A DNA stretch of 19,668 nucleotides. Origin: Bacillota bacterium. GTDB lineage: Bacteria; Bacillota_I; Bacilli_A; MOL361; Turicibacteraceae. The notes below the pieces were generated by a model. It saw only the letters and a program-made list of their open reading frames with translations, did not search any database and was not told the origin of the DNA. Shown one piece after another: positions 1-8,072 of the stretch. The position numbers and the translations under genes were made by a program. Each line of letters starts with the position of its first letter. The stretch's first letter is position 1. The DNA lies in contig DNGE01000117.1 in the NCBI GenBank assembly GCA_003486705.1, positions 16,480-36,147 of the forward strand, written 5' to 3'.

Positions 1-1
1 G

Positions 2-1093
2 TTTAAAGAAGAACTGACCGGTCCGCAGTATGCGAACCGCTACATGAAGGAATTGAAGCAATATCCTATCGAGGTGTTGTTAAACACAACGGTGACGAAT
101 CTGACGCGCGACAAAGTCGTGACGCTTTTAAATGAAGAGGGCGAGCAGGACATTCAGGCTTCGGCCGTTGTCCTCGCCATGGGGTGCCGGGAGCGAAATC
201 GCGGTGCGATTCACATACCGGGAACGCGACCGGTCGGGGTCATGACCGCCGGCACGGCGCAGCGTTATCTTAATATAGACGGTTATTTAGTTGGAAAGAA
301 GGTCTTTATTTTAGGTTCTGGTGATATTGGATTAATTATGGCACGGCGTATGAGTTTAGAGGGCGCTAAGGTGCTTGGAGTTGCCGAGATTATGCCATAT
401 TCTAACGGGTTAACCCGTAATATTGTTCAATGTTTGCACGACTATGAGATTCCTTTATATTTATCACACACGATTACTAACATTCACGGTGATGAACGCG
501 TTGAGGGAATCACAATTTCTGAGGTTGATGCGCAGTTTAATCCGATTGTGGGTACTGAGAAACAGTTTGAGGTGGATACGGTTTTATTATCGGTGGGCTT
601 AATTCCGGATAATGGTTTGAGTAAAAAAGCAGGTGTTGAATTTGACCCCGTGACAAAGGGGGCGCTTGTGTATCATAATTTAGAGACGAATGTACCGGGT
701 ATTTTTGCGTGTGGGAATGTGTTGCATGTGCATGATTTAGTTGATTTTGTGTCGCTTGAGGCTAAGCGTGCTGGCGCAAATGCCGCTGCTTATGTTCAAC
801 ATAAACAGAATAATCAAGGTGCTGTGATTCAAACGATGGCAGGGCGTGGCGTTGGTTATGTGGTGCCACAAAAAATAAGCACGGCTATGGATGATGTGGA
901 ATTATTCTTCCGTGTAAATCAAAAGTTTAATCAGGTGTGCCTCCAGATAAAATGTGGTGATACTATTTTAAAAGAGATTCGAAAAAAACAATTGTTGCCG
1001 GCAGAAATGGAGAAGGTGTTAATTCCAAAAGAACTTCTAAGTCAAGTTAATCAAACGTTGACGCTTGAGATTTTGTCAAAGGAGGCTAATTAA
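2..1093 (+). CDS. FAD/NAD(P)-dependent oxidoreductase, 3' part (cut by window start)
   Basis: The reading frame is open from base 2, so the true start lies outside the window; 363 residues are visible. The protein looks like a class of pyridine-nucleotide/FAD oxidoreductase found beside anaerobic glycerol-3-phosphate dehydrogenase genes. A second Rossmann motif GSGDIG lies at visible residues 105-110. A conserved stretch around MGCRERNRG and IPGTRP precedes it, and the C-terminal FAD-contacting motif GIFACGN sits at about 233-239, followed by HVHDLVDFVS. The stop codon overlaps the start of the next gene by one base (TAATG), so the two are translationally coupled. The first roughly 275 bases are much richer in GC (about 55% by hand count) than the rest. 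The family call is firm; the electron donor and acceptor, and the link to glycerol, are inferred from typical gene neighbours not visible here. Confidence 0.85.
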   Translation, partial: FKEELTGPQYANRYMKELKQYPIEVLLNTTVTNLTRDKVVTLLNEEGEQDIQASAVVLAMGCRERNRGAIHIPGTRPVGVMTAGTAQRYLNIDGYLVGKKVFILGSGDIGLIMARRMSLEGAKVLGVAEIMPYSNGLTRNIVQCLHDYEIPLYLSHTITNIHGDERVEGITISEVDAQFNPIVGTEKQFEVDTVLLSVGLIPDNGLSKKAGVEFDPVTKGALVYHNLETNVPGIFACGNVLHVHDLVDFVSLEAKRAGANAAAYVQHKQNNQGAVIQTMAGRGVGYVVPQKISTAMDDVELFFRVNQKFNQVCLQIKCGDTILKEIRKKQLLPAEMEKVLIPKELLSQVNQTLTLEILSKEAN

Positions 1094-1461
1094 TGAGTGA
1101 GAAACAATTAATTTGTATCGTTTGTCCAATCGGGTGTCACCTTAAAGTGGATGAAGCGTTCAATGTGAGTGGGAATCAGTGTAAGCGTGGCCTTGCGTTT
1201 GCAAAGAAGGAGTTAACGAATCCGACTCGTATGGTGACAACGACAGTTCGGATTAAAGGGGCAATACATAACCGCTTGCCCGTTGTCAGTACGACTGATG
1301 TTCCAAAACACCTAGTAGAGAAGATTGTCCGCGAAGTACAAAAGGTTGAGCTGAGTGCACCTATAGTCGAAGGGGATGTTATTTTAGCAAATATTTTAGA
1401 GACAGGTGTCGATATGATAGCAGCGCGAGATTTAGAATTGTATAAAATTTCAAAAAGTTAG
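1093..1461 (+). CDS. DUF1667 cysteine-motif protein
   Basis: A 122-residue protein of the DUF1667 family, which normally accompanies the upstream oxidoreductase and a glycerol-3-phosphate dehydrogenase-like gene. Its N-terminus has Cys8, Cys11, Cys15 and Cys30 (CIVCPIGC then CKRG), a pattern fit for binding an iron-sulphur cluster or another metal; the ligand is an inference. The ATG at 1093 overlaps the preceding stop codon, with AAAGGAGG at 1079-1085 at normal distance, so coupled translation is clear. The protein probably passes electrons to or from the upstream flavoprotein, but no experimental role is evident from sequence. No terminator is obvious before the promoter of the next gene. 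Confidence 0.85.
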   Translation: MSEKQLICIVCPIGCHLKVDEAFNVSGNQCKRGLAFAKKELTNPTRMVTTTVRIKGAIHNRLPVVSTTDVPKHLVEKIVREVQKVELSAPIVEGDVILANILETGVDMIAARDLELYKISKS

Positions 1462-1488
1462 GATGGTCCCAAAGTTTTATGCTATAAT
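1458..1488 (+). promoter_or_regulatory. Promoter of the aminopeptidase gene
   Basis: A perfect -10 box TATAAT lies at 1483-1488, preceded by TGC to give an extended -10 (TGnTATAAT). The -35 region is poor (TTAGGA-like at 1458-1463), as often tolerated with an extended -10. The -10 box is 31 bases upstream of the TTG start at 1519. Confidence 0.65.
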
Positions 1489-1518
1489 AGATTAAATTTA
1501 TTTAAAGGAGTGAGAAAC

Positions 1519-2757
1519 TTGTTAGATAACTTAAAAACAAGACGTCAGAAGTTGGCGGCAAATTTAAAAGATAAATCATTAGTTGTTTTATTCTCAGGAG
1601 ACGCGCCAATGCGTTCAGGGGATCAACCGTATGATTACACACCACACCGCAACTTTTATTATTTAACAAACATTAATCGCCCAAAAATGGTGTTAGTGTT
1701 AAAGAAAGTGAATGGGAAATTAGAAGAACACTTATTTATTGATACGGTAACTGAGCTAGAAGAAAAATGGAGCGGTAAACGTTTATCTAAAGCAGAGGCA
1801 ACAGAAATTTCAGGAATCAAGAGCATTTTCCCAGAAGCGGACTTACGTACAGTTTTAGGTCGTTGGTTACTTGGGGAACGCATTGAGCATGTTTACTTTG
1901 ATTTCGAACGTTTAACTTATGCACACGGGGATACAGTGCAAGTTGAATTTGCAAAAGAATTACAAAGTAAATATCCATTTATCCGCTTAGAAAATGCGTA
2001 TCATGATATTGTAGCATTACGTTTATTAAAGTCAGAGGTTGAAGTGTCTCAATTAAAAACAGCGATTGAAAAAACGCGTTTAGGAATTGAAGCATTAATG
2101 AAAAATTCTAAGCCTGGGATGAAAGAGTATCAATTAGAAGCGCATTATGATTTCACGATTAAAACTGAAGGTGTTAAACATACGTCATTCCACACGATTG
2201 CTGCAAGTGGAGCTAATGCAACGGTGTTACACTATAATGAAAATAATTGTGAAATGAAAGACGGTGACTTAATTTTATTCGACTTAGGATGCGAATGGAA
2301 TCATTACTGTTCAGACATTTCACGTACGTTCCCTGTTAATGGGAAATTTACAGATCGTCAAAAAGCGGTTTATGAAGTTGTGTTAAACACGCAAATTGAA
2401 ACGATTAAGATGTTAAAACCAGGTGTGGATATGGCAGAAGTTAATGCTTTTGCAAAATCTAAATTAGCAGCAGGATGTAAGGCGCTTGGTTTAATTGAAA
2501 AAGATGAAGATGTTATTAATTACTATTATCATGGGATTGGTCATTATTTAGGACTTGATACACATGATGTAGGTGGTCGTGGTGGAATCTTAAAGCCTGG
2601 TATGGTTATTACGATTGAACCGGGATTATATATCGAACAAGAAGGTATTGGAATCCGTATTGAAGATGATATTTTAATTACTGAAACGGGTCATGAAAAT
2701 TTATCAAAAGATATTATTAAAAGTGTTGAAGAGATTGAAGCATTTATGGCTAAATAA
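1519..2757 (+). CDS. pepP: Xaa-Pro aminopeptidase (aminopeptidase P, M24B)
   Basis: A cytosolic metallopeptidase expected to remove an N-terminal residue preceding proline, used in peptide turnover. It has 412 residues, the usual size of the family. An N-terminal AMP_N-type domain (about 1-160, with the hallmark HRNFYYLTNIN) is followed by a pita-bread catalytic domain. All five metal ligands are visible: Asp255, Asp266, His342 (HGIGHYLGLDTHD), Glu367 (TIEPGLY) and Glu382 (RIEDDIL). The start is taken as TTG at 1519 because AAAGGAG (1504-1510) sits eight bases upstream. An in-frame GTG at 1510 overlaps that ribosome site and is unlikely to be used. The gene is monocistronic, with its own promoter and terminator. 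The family is certain; the symbol follows the PepP-like two-domain form. Confidence 0.9.
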   Translation: MLDNLKTRRQKLAANLKDKSLVVLFSGDAPMRSGDQPYDYTPHRNFYYLTNINRPKMVLVLKKVNGKLEEHLFIDTVTELEEKWSGKRLSKAEATEISGIKSIFPEADLRTVLGRWLLGERIEHVYFDFERLTYAHGDTVQVEFAKELQSKYPFIRLENAYHDIVALRLLKSEVEVSQLKTAIEKTRLGIEALMKNSKPGMKEYQLEAHYDFTIKTEGVKHTSFHTIAASGANATVLHYNENNCEMKDGDLILFDLGCEWNHYCSDISRTFPVNGKFTDRQKAVYEVVLNTQIETIKMLKPGVDMAEVNAFAKSKLAAGCKALGLIEKDEDVINYYYHGIGHYLGLDTHDVGGRGGILKPGMVITIEPGLYIEQEGIGIRIEDDILITETGHENLSKDIIKSVEEIEAFMAK

Positions 2758-2760
2758 TAA

Positions 2761-2788
2761 AAAAACTCGCTTATTGGCGAGTTTTTTT
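2761..2788 (+). terminator. Bidirectional intrinsic terminator
   Basis: CTCGC (2766-2770) pairs with GCGAG (2777-2781) around a TTATTG loop. An A-run before and a T-run after extend the stem and serve as U-tracts on either strand. It lies between the convergent peptidase gene and the minus-strand symporter gene, so it probably ends both transcripts. Confidence 0.85.
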
Positions 2789-2795
2789 ATGCAAT

Positions 2796-3740
2796 TTAAC
2801 GCGTTTTTGGTGTTGGAAAGACGAGAAGTGCTAATTTTACGAAAAGGTTACTAAAGGGTAAGAATAAGATGACAGTTGATAAATTAAAGATTAGTTGAAT
2901 GTTTGCAATTTGACGCCCTGGGTCTTGGCTAAAATAATGGGTAAGTTGAATGAGGAAGCCGATAAGTGGTAAGAAGATGAACATCCCTACAACATTAAAG
3001 GCAAAATGGATAAAGGCGGCTTGTTTTGCTGCGAGTTTACCACTAAGACTTGAGAGAATGGCGGTCATACAAGTACCAATTTCATGGCCAAATAAGATTG
3101 GGACGGCGGTATATAAAGAAATGGCTCCTGTTGAGGCGAGTGAAATTAAAATAGCGGTTGAGGCAGAGGAGCTTTGAATAAAAAAGGTGATGGCGATACC
3201 GAGTAGTAGGCATAGAATTGTTTTACCTTGTAGACTTATGATGAGATCTTGAAACATTTCGGTTTGGACGATGGGATACACAGTTGTTTTGACAATGCTA
3301 AGTCCTAAAAATAAAATACCAAAGCTAAAAAAGAAATGGCCGATGGTCTCATATTTTTTTCGGCGAGAGAAAATCATAAAGAAGGAACCGAGAAAAATAA
3401 AATACGGGATTAGGGTGGTTAAGTTTAGTGAGATAAGTTGTGTTGTGACGGTCGTCCCTAAGTTAGCACCCATAATAACGCCAGCGGCTTGTAGTAAACT
3501 CATAGCAGAAGCATCAACCATTGAAACAACTAAAACGGTAACGGCACTACTACTTTGGATCAGTGCTGTAAAGATACAACCGATGAGCGCTCCTTTATAA
3601 GGAGAGGTAATTAAAGAAGAAATAGCATGTTTTAACTTTTTTTGGGCAAGCTCTTTTAATGACGCTGTCATCTGGCGCATACCGAATATAAAAATAGCTA
3701 AACCACAGAGTAAACTCAGCAGCATTTTAAATGTAATCAT
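2796..3740 (-). CDS. Na+/phosphate symporter family protein lacking the PhoU domain
   Basis: A 314-residue integral membrane protein of the Na/Pi-cotransporter (PNaS, NptA-like) family. The family's duplicated core is visible, with the two QSSS substrate-site motifs at residues 62-65 and 189-192, each in a hydrophobic repeat (QSSSAVTVLVV and QSSSASTAILIS). It matches the membrane part of the neighbouring 540-residue paralogue over its whole length but stops after PFSNLFVKLALLVF, without the C-terminal PhoU-like domain. ATG at 3738-3740 is preceded by a good GGAGG. A terminator (3833-3864) separates it from the upstream paralogue, so it is probably transcribed from its own promoter, which I could not place with confidence. 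Phosphate is the presumed substrate; other anions are possible for this family. Confidence 0.85.
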   Translation of the reverse strand: MITFKMLLSLLCGLAIFIFGMRQMTASLKELAQKKLKHAISSLITSPYKGALIGCIFTALIQSSSAVTVLVVSMVDASAMSLLQAAGVIMGANLGTTVTTQLISLNLTTLIPYFIFLGSFFMIFSRRKKYETIGHFFFSFGILFLGLSIVKTTVYPIVQTEMFQDLIISLQGKTILCLLLGIAITFFIQSSSASTAILISLASTGAISLYTAVPILFGHEIGTCMTAILSSLSGKLAAKQAAFIHFAFNVVGMFIFLPLIGFLIQLTHYFSQDPGRQIANIQLIFNLSTVILFLPFSNLFVKLALLVFPTPKTR

Positions 3741-3832
3741 AACGTTTCCTCCAAGCGTAATCTAATTCATTTTACGCAAGACGCTTTAGAAGTAAGACAA
3801 AAACATTTCGACAAGTGATTAGCTAAAAGGAT

Positions 3833-3864
3833 AAAAAAAAGTCCCTACTTGATAATGTAGGGAC
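3833..3864 (-). terminator. Intrinsic terminator of the longer symporter gene
   Basis: A perfect 8-bp stem (GTCCCTAC at 3841-3848 with GTAGGGAC at 3857-3864) is followed, in the minus direction, by a run of eight T. It sits just past the stop codon of the 540-residue symporter gene and uncouples it from the shorter paralogue. Confidence 0.9.
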
Positions 3865-3872
3865 TCAATAGA

Positions 3873-5495
3873 TTAAGCTGTCATATTGTCGTTTAAGTTT
3901 AAAATATATTCTGCAATATTGATGGCGTGATCACCGATGCGTTCGTAGTTTGAAATAGCATCTAAGAATACGGCACCACTATGTGCATTACATTTATTTT
4001 GGCTTAAACGTTTGATGTGTTTATCGCGTAATAATTCTTCTAAACGATCAATGTTTTCTTCGAAAATAACAGTGTCGTTAGCTTTTTGACGATTATTATG
4101 TTTGTAGCTTGCATAAGAAGAGTTAATTGAATCTAATGTGTAGTTATACATTGTTGTTAATTCTTCTAATGCTTCATCCGTAAATGTTAACTTGTTTTGC
4201 ATCACTTCTTCAGCAAGTTCAGCAAGATTTTTTGAGTGATCACCGATGCGCTCGATATCATTTATGATTTTAATCATTGATGTGATTCGATTTGTATCAT
4301 CTTCTGTGATGTCATGAGATGAAATTGACACTAAGAATGATGATAAATCGCGTTCAATACGGTTAATCTCTGATTCATTTGTATATAATGTTTGAATATT
4401 AGTTATATCACCTGTTGTTAAAGCTTTGGTTGCAATTTCAATATTTTCTTTAGCTAAATCATACATTGTTAAACTTTCTTGGAATGCTTGTTCAAATGCG
4501 ATTGCAGGTGTTTCTAAGAAACGAACATCTAAACGGTTCACTTTATTTTCATCATCTTCGTTATCTTTTAAGACTAAGTTAGCAAGTTTTACAAATAAAC
4601 CTGAGAACGGTAATAAAAGAAGTGCATTTGTTATGTTAAAAATCGTGTGGGCATTTGCGACTTGTTTTTCAACAGAGCCACCCATTTCCATAACAATCTT
4701 AGCTAAGATTCCGATTAACGGCAAGAAAATAATTGTTCCAATAACGTTAAATGATAAGTGAATAAAAGCAGCTTTCTTTGCGATTTTATTAGCATTTAAA
4801 CTTGAAACTAATGCTGTAACACATGTTCCAATATTATTACCGAATAAGATTGGGATTGCAATTTCTAAGCTAATAGCTCCCGTTGCGGCTAATGATAATA
4901 AAATGGCTGTTGAGGCTGATGAACTTTGAACAACAGCTGTCATTAAAGCCCCGACTAAAATTCCTAAGAACATGTTACCTTGTAACATTAAAATTAAATC
5001 TTGGAAGAATGTCGTTTCAGCAATCGGCTTCATCGCATCTTTCATGACGATTAATCCCATGAAAAGAATCCCAAATCCAAAAATGATTTTTCCGACTTCT
5101 TTTCGCTTCTCTTGCTTCATAAATAAAAGTAATGCGGCACCAACAATTAAGAATACTGGAATGTAATCATCAATCTTAAAGGTGATTAACTGACCCGTAA
5201 TTGTTGTCCCGATGTTTGCCCCCATGATAACTCCTACCGCTTGGTATAAGTTCATCAGACCAGCATTAACGAAACCAACGACCATAACAGTTGTTGCGGA
5301 ACTACTTTGAATAATAGCTGTGACAATTGTTCCAATAATAGCTCCTTTAAATGGATTTGAAATTGCCTTATCAAAGAAGCCTTTTAATTTAGATCCGGCT
5401 GCATTTTCAAGCCCATCTCCCATAAAAGTCATCCCGAATAAGAATAACGCTAAACCACTGAAAAGACTAAGTAAGATACTAATATATTCTTGCAT
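3873..5495 (-). CDS. Na+/phosphate symporter with C-terminal PhoU-like domain
   Basis: A 540-residue membrane transporter of the Na/Pi-cotransporter II family, expected to import phosphate with sodium. The membrane domain (about 1-310) holds the two signature QSSS motifs at 63-66 and 190-193. A charged linker (DNEDDENK, about 311-318) leads to a helical PhoU-like domain (about 335-535) with two repeats of the metal-binding ERIGDH motif at 415-420 and 518-523. ATG at 5493-5495 has GGAGGT six bases upstream. A well-formed promoter and PhoP-box-like repeats precede it, which would fit induction by phosphate limitation. Length and domain order are normal for the family. Confidence 0.92.
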   Translation of the reverse strand: MQEYISILLSLFSGLALFLFGMTFMGDGLENAAGSKLKGFFDKAISNPFKGAIIGTIVTAIIQSSSATTVMVVGFVNAGLMNLYQAVGVIMGANIGTTITGQLITFKIDDYIPVFLIVGAALLLFMKQEKRKEVGKIIFGFGILFMGLIVMKDAMKPIAETTFFQDLILMLQGNMFLGILVGALMTAVVQSSSASTAILLSLAATGAISLEIAIPILFGNNIGTCVTALVSSLNANKIAKKAAFIHLSFNVIGTIIFLPLIGILAKIVMEMGGSVEKQVANAHTIFNITNALLLLPFSGLFVKLANLVLKDNEDDENKVNRLDVRFLETPAIAFEQAFQESLTMYDLAKENIEIATKALTTGDITNIQTLYTNESEINRIERDLSSFLVSISSHDITEDDTNRITSMIKIINDIERIGDHSKNLAELAEEVMQNKLTFTDEALEELTTMYNYTLDSINSSYASYKHNNRQKANDTVIFEENIDRLEELLRDKHIKRLSQNKCNAHSGAVFLDAISNYERIGDHAINIAEYILNLNDNMTA

Positions 5496-5522
5496 ACTCT
5501 ACCTCCAAATTTTCACCTCATC

Positions 5523-5551
5523 ATAATACTACAAAACGAGCTAAATGTTAA
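5523..5551 (-). promoter_or_regulatory. Promoter of the PhoU-domain symporter gene
   Basis: Read on the minus strand: -35 TTAACA (5551-5546), 17-base spacer, -10 TATTAT (5528-5523). Transcription would start near 5516, giving a leader of about 20 bases before the start codon with its GGAGGT. Confidence 0.65.
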
Positions 5552-5554
5552 TAA

Positions 5555-5582
5555 TTTATGAAAAATTAACAAAAAATTAACA
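5555..5582. promoter_or_regulatory. Candidate PhoP-type operator
   Basis: Hexamers TTTATG (5555), TTAACA (5566) and TTAACA (5577) recur at exact 11-base steps on the plus strand. This is the spacing and sequence of Bacillus-type PhoP boxes (TTHACA with about 5-base gaps). They lie roughly 40 to 66 bases upstream of the predicted start of the phosphate symporter transcript. The region is very A/T-rich, so chance resemblance is possible, and no phoPR genes are in view. Confidence 0.4.
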
Positions 5583-5778
5583 AAACTCTTGTTTACATGT
5601 TGGGTTTTTATACAAAAAAGGGTAATTTGGTTTTAAAGTAGTGGAATTTTGCATAGTTTTTATAAGAAAAAGGCTGGTCAACAAAACTAATTTACGACAA
5701 GAGCGCTTAAAATTATGAGATGTGAGTGGCGCAATATCAGATTCAGTGACAAATGCAAGAGATATGCAATATTAATTT

Positions 5779-5849
5779 TGTTATAATAATAAGAATGCAG
5801 TGAATACATTATTATATTATTTGGTTTTAAATTATGAATTTAGTATAAT
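5779..5849 (+). promoter_or_regulatory. suf operon promoter region
   Basis: The best candidate is TTGGTT (5821-5826), a 17-base spacer and a perfect TATAAT (5844-5849), placing the start near 5856 with a leader of about 40 bases. A second, upstream candidate is an extended -10, TGTTATAAT at 5779-5787, without a clear -35. I recognise no IscR, SufR or Fur operator. Confidence 0.55.
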
Positions 5850-5896
5850 ATCTATATTGATATAAAAGTAATTGCTAATGAGTGGAGGAAAGAAAG

Positions 5897-6736
5897 ATGC
5901 AAAAACCTGTTTTAACCATAACAGAATTAAGAGCAAATGTTGAAGATAAAGAAATTTTAAAAGGGGTTAACCTAGAGATTAAAGGTGGAGAAGTCCACGC
6001 CATTATGGGTCCAAATGGGACAGGAAAATCTACGTTATCATCGACTGTGATGGGACATCCAAAATATACGGTCACAAGCGGTAGTGTGACATTAAATAAT
6101 GAAGACGTCTTAGCGATGTCAGTTGATGAGCGCGCTCGTGCAGGATTATTCCTAGCGATGCAATATCCTGCTGAAGTACCTGGGGTAACGAACTCAGACT
6201 TCTTACGTACAGCTATGCAAACACGTTTAGAGCCTGGAAAAGACGTGCCACTATTTAAATTCATTCGTCAATTAGATAAAGCGGTTGAGAAATTAGAAAT
6301 GCGTGAAGACTTACCACACCGTTATTTAAATGAAGGATTCTCTGGTGGAGAGAAAAAACGTAATGAAATCTTACAGATGATGATGTTAAAACCAAACATC
6401 GCGATTTTAGATGAAATTGACTCAGGACTTGATGTTGATGCATTACGTATTGTTGGAGAAGCTGTTAATTCAATGCGTTCTGAAGAATTCGGATGCTTAT
6501 TAATTACACACTACCAACGTTTATTAGATCACATTAAACCAGACTTCGTTCACATTATGATGAAAGGTCGCATCGTTAAATCGGGTGGTCCTGAATTAAT
6601 TGAACGAATTGATCGCGATGGTTATGACTGGATTAAAAAAGAATTAGGTATTGAAGATGAGCGTGTGATTGTAGAAGAAGAACGCAAAGTTGTTTCATTA
6701 GGAAGCTGTGCGACAAAAGAGATTCTTGATCTATAA
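5897..6736 (+). CDS. sufC: SufC, Fe-S cluster assembly ATPase
   Basis: The ABC-type ATPase of the SUF machinery; it binds SufB and SufD and powers cluster assembly on the SufBC2D scaffold in the cytosol. Walker A GPNGTGKST is at 38-46, the signature FSGGEKKR at 148-155, Walker B with catalytic Glu at ILDEIDSGLD (Glu173), and the switch histidine at 205. ATG at 5897 is chosen because GGAGGA (5884-5889) lies just upstream; an in-frame GTG at 5882 falls on that site. The protein has 279 residues, about 20 more than typical SufC. The extra C-terminal segment (EEERKVVSLGSCATKEILDL, 260-279) is not one I recognise. First gene of the operon, 89 bases before sufD. Confidence 0.95.
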   Translation: MQKPVLTITELRANVEDKEILKGVNLEIKGGEVHAIMGPNGTGKSTLSSTVMGHPKYTVTSGSVTLNNEDVLAMSVDERARAGLFLAMQYPAEVPGVTNSDFLRTAMQTRLEPGKDVPLFKFIRQLDKAVEKLEMREDLPHRYLNEGFSGGEKKRNEILQMMMLKPNIAILDEIDSGLDVDALRIVGEAVNSMRSEEFGCLLITHYQRLLDHIKPDFVHIMMKGRIVKSGGPELIERIDRDGYDWIKKELGIEDERVIVEEERKVVSLGSCATKEILDL

Positions 6737-6825
6737 CAAAGGTTTTTAAATTAAAAAAACGTTCTAAATTTTTAATCTAAATACTTCATATTGCTTAAAT
6801 GTTATAGAGGAAAGGGGTCTTAAAT

Positions 6826-8058
6826 ATGACGCAAACTAGTAGTTGCCAGACACTTGCATGGTTTAAAGAAATGCGTGAAACTGGAGCTGAATTAGCAAAA
6901 AATTTACCGTTACCAAAAGCGGATAAAACAAATATTAAAAACTGGGCTTTTGATGTCGTAGAGTGTGTTGAATGTTCAAAAGATTTAGATCAAGTCATTC
7001 CAACATCGGTCGCTCACTTAGTATCAGAAAATGATGAAAATGTGATTATTGTCCACGATGGGGCAATTGTTTATAAAAAATTAGATGCTTCATTTGATGG
7101 CGTGATTGTTGCAAGTTTAGATGAAGCGTTAACGACGTATGAAGACGTGTTTAAACCATATTTCATGTCAGTTGTTAAAATAGATGAGAATAAATTAACA
7201 GCACAGCACGTTGCGCATTTAAATAGTGGATTGTTTGTGCACGTTCCTAAGAATAAAGTATTGCAAGAAACTTTAAGCATTGTTTACTTGCAAGAAAATG
7301 GATCGTTGTTTAACCATACATTAATCGTTGCTGAACAAAATGCACAATTTAAATATATTGAAAATTATCATAATATGAGCACAACAAATGTAAACGTCGT
7401 TTCAGAAGTTGTGGTAAAAGAAAATGCACACGTAGAAGTAGCGGCAATGGATCGTTTATGTGAGCAAACACTTGCTTATATGAATAGACGTGCCCATGTG
7501 TTACGAGATGGACGTTTCTACTTATCATTTGGAGCGTTAAATGATGGTAACACAGTGTGTGAAAATACCGTGTCATTATTAGGTCAAGGTGCGTTTTCAG
7601 AAATTAAAACGGTTGCGATTGCAGAGCGTGTTCAAAAACAAAATATTACGGTTAAAATTGAACATTTAGCACCGTATACAGAAGGTTATATTGTGAATCA
7701 TGGGATTTCAAAAGATGAAGGACAATTAACGTTTAATGGAATTGGTAAAATCAATAAAGGGATGAATGGCTCAGTTGCAAAACAAGAGAGTCGTGCGATG
7801 ATTTTATCAGAAACTGCACGTGCCGATGCGAATCCAATCTTATTAATTGATGAATATGATGTTAGCGCCGGACACGCAGCGGGTGTTGGTAAAATTGATG
7901 AAGAGCAATTGTATTATTTAATGAGCCGAGGATTAACTCGTCGCGAAGCTGAAATTTTAATTATTTACGGATTCTTAATGCCGTTTATTAATGCAATTAG
8001 AAGTGAAAGTATTAAGATTGAATTTACAAAAGTCATTGAACAAAAAATTAATGCATAA
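6826..8058 (+). CDS. sufD: SufD, Fe-S cluster scaffold subunit
   Basis: A 410-residue SufB/SufD-family protein, partner of SufB and SufC in the cytosolic SufBC2D scaffold. The family's beta-helix core is followed by the characteristic C-terminal helices around SAGHAAGVGKIDEEQLYYLM. His350 in this motif corresponds to the histidine in SufD thought to help build the cluster at the SufB-SufD interface. The shorter N-terminal part and the absence of the CD(T/S) cysteine motif of SufB distinguish it as SufD. ATG at 6826 has AAAGGGG about eight bases upstream. The 89-base gap after sufC is wide for this operon and AT-rich, so an internal promoter is possible but not convincing. Confidence 0.93.
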   Translation: MTQTSSCQTLAWFKEMRETGAELAKNLPLPKADKTNIKNWAFDVVECVECSKDLDQVIPTSVAHLVSENDENVIIVHDGAIVYKKLDASFDGVIVASLDEALTTYEDVFKPYFMSVVKIDENKLTAQHVAHLNSGLFVHVPKNKVLQETLSIVYLQENGSLFNHTLIVAEQNAQFKYIENYHNMSTTNVNVVSEVVVKENAHVEVAAMDRLCEQTLAYMNRRAHVLRDGRFYLSFGALNDGNTVCENTVSLLGQGAFSEIKTVAIAERVQKQNITVKIEHLAPYTEGYIVNHGISKDEGQLTFNGIGKINKGMNGSVAKQESRAMILSETARADANPILLIDEYDVSAGHAAGVGKIDEEQLYYLMSRGLTRREAEILIIYGFLMPFINAIRSESIKIEFTKVIEQKINA

Positions 8059-8072
8059 TAAGGAGTGGTTGT

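Larger units (their letters stand above)
5496..5896. other. Divergent intergenic region, symporter to sufC
   Basis: About 400 bases without a convincing gene. It contains the minus-strand symporter promoter, 11-bp-spaced TTAACA repeats, a two-copy 13-mer ATTTGGTTTTAAA (5625-5637 and 5819-5831), a pair of ATGCAA repeats (5753-5758 and 5764-5769) and the suf promoter region. No riboswitch fold or RNA gene was recognised in the middle part (about 5600-5750). Confidence 0.6.

Noticed and set aside
1510..1512. GTG at 1510 as the start of the aminopeptidase gene
   Set aside because: It overlaps the AAAGGAG ribosome site; TTG at 1519 has the correct spacing.
3271..3600. Plus-strand open frames opposite the symporter genes (also at 2950-3177 and 4426-4761)
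   Set aside because: They lack ribosome sites and recognisable domains, and lie antisense to well-supported membrane protein genes.
6740..6772. Inverted repeat ATTAAAAA/TTTTTAAT between sufC and sufD as a terminator
   Set aside because: The stem is only A:T pairs and lies within a clear operon; it is too weak to be called.
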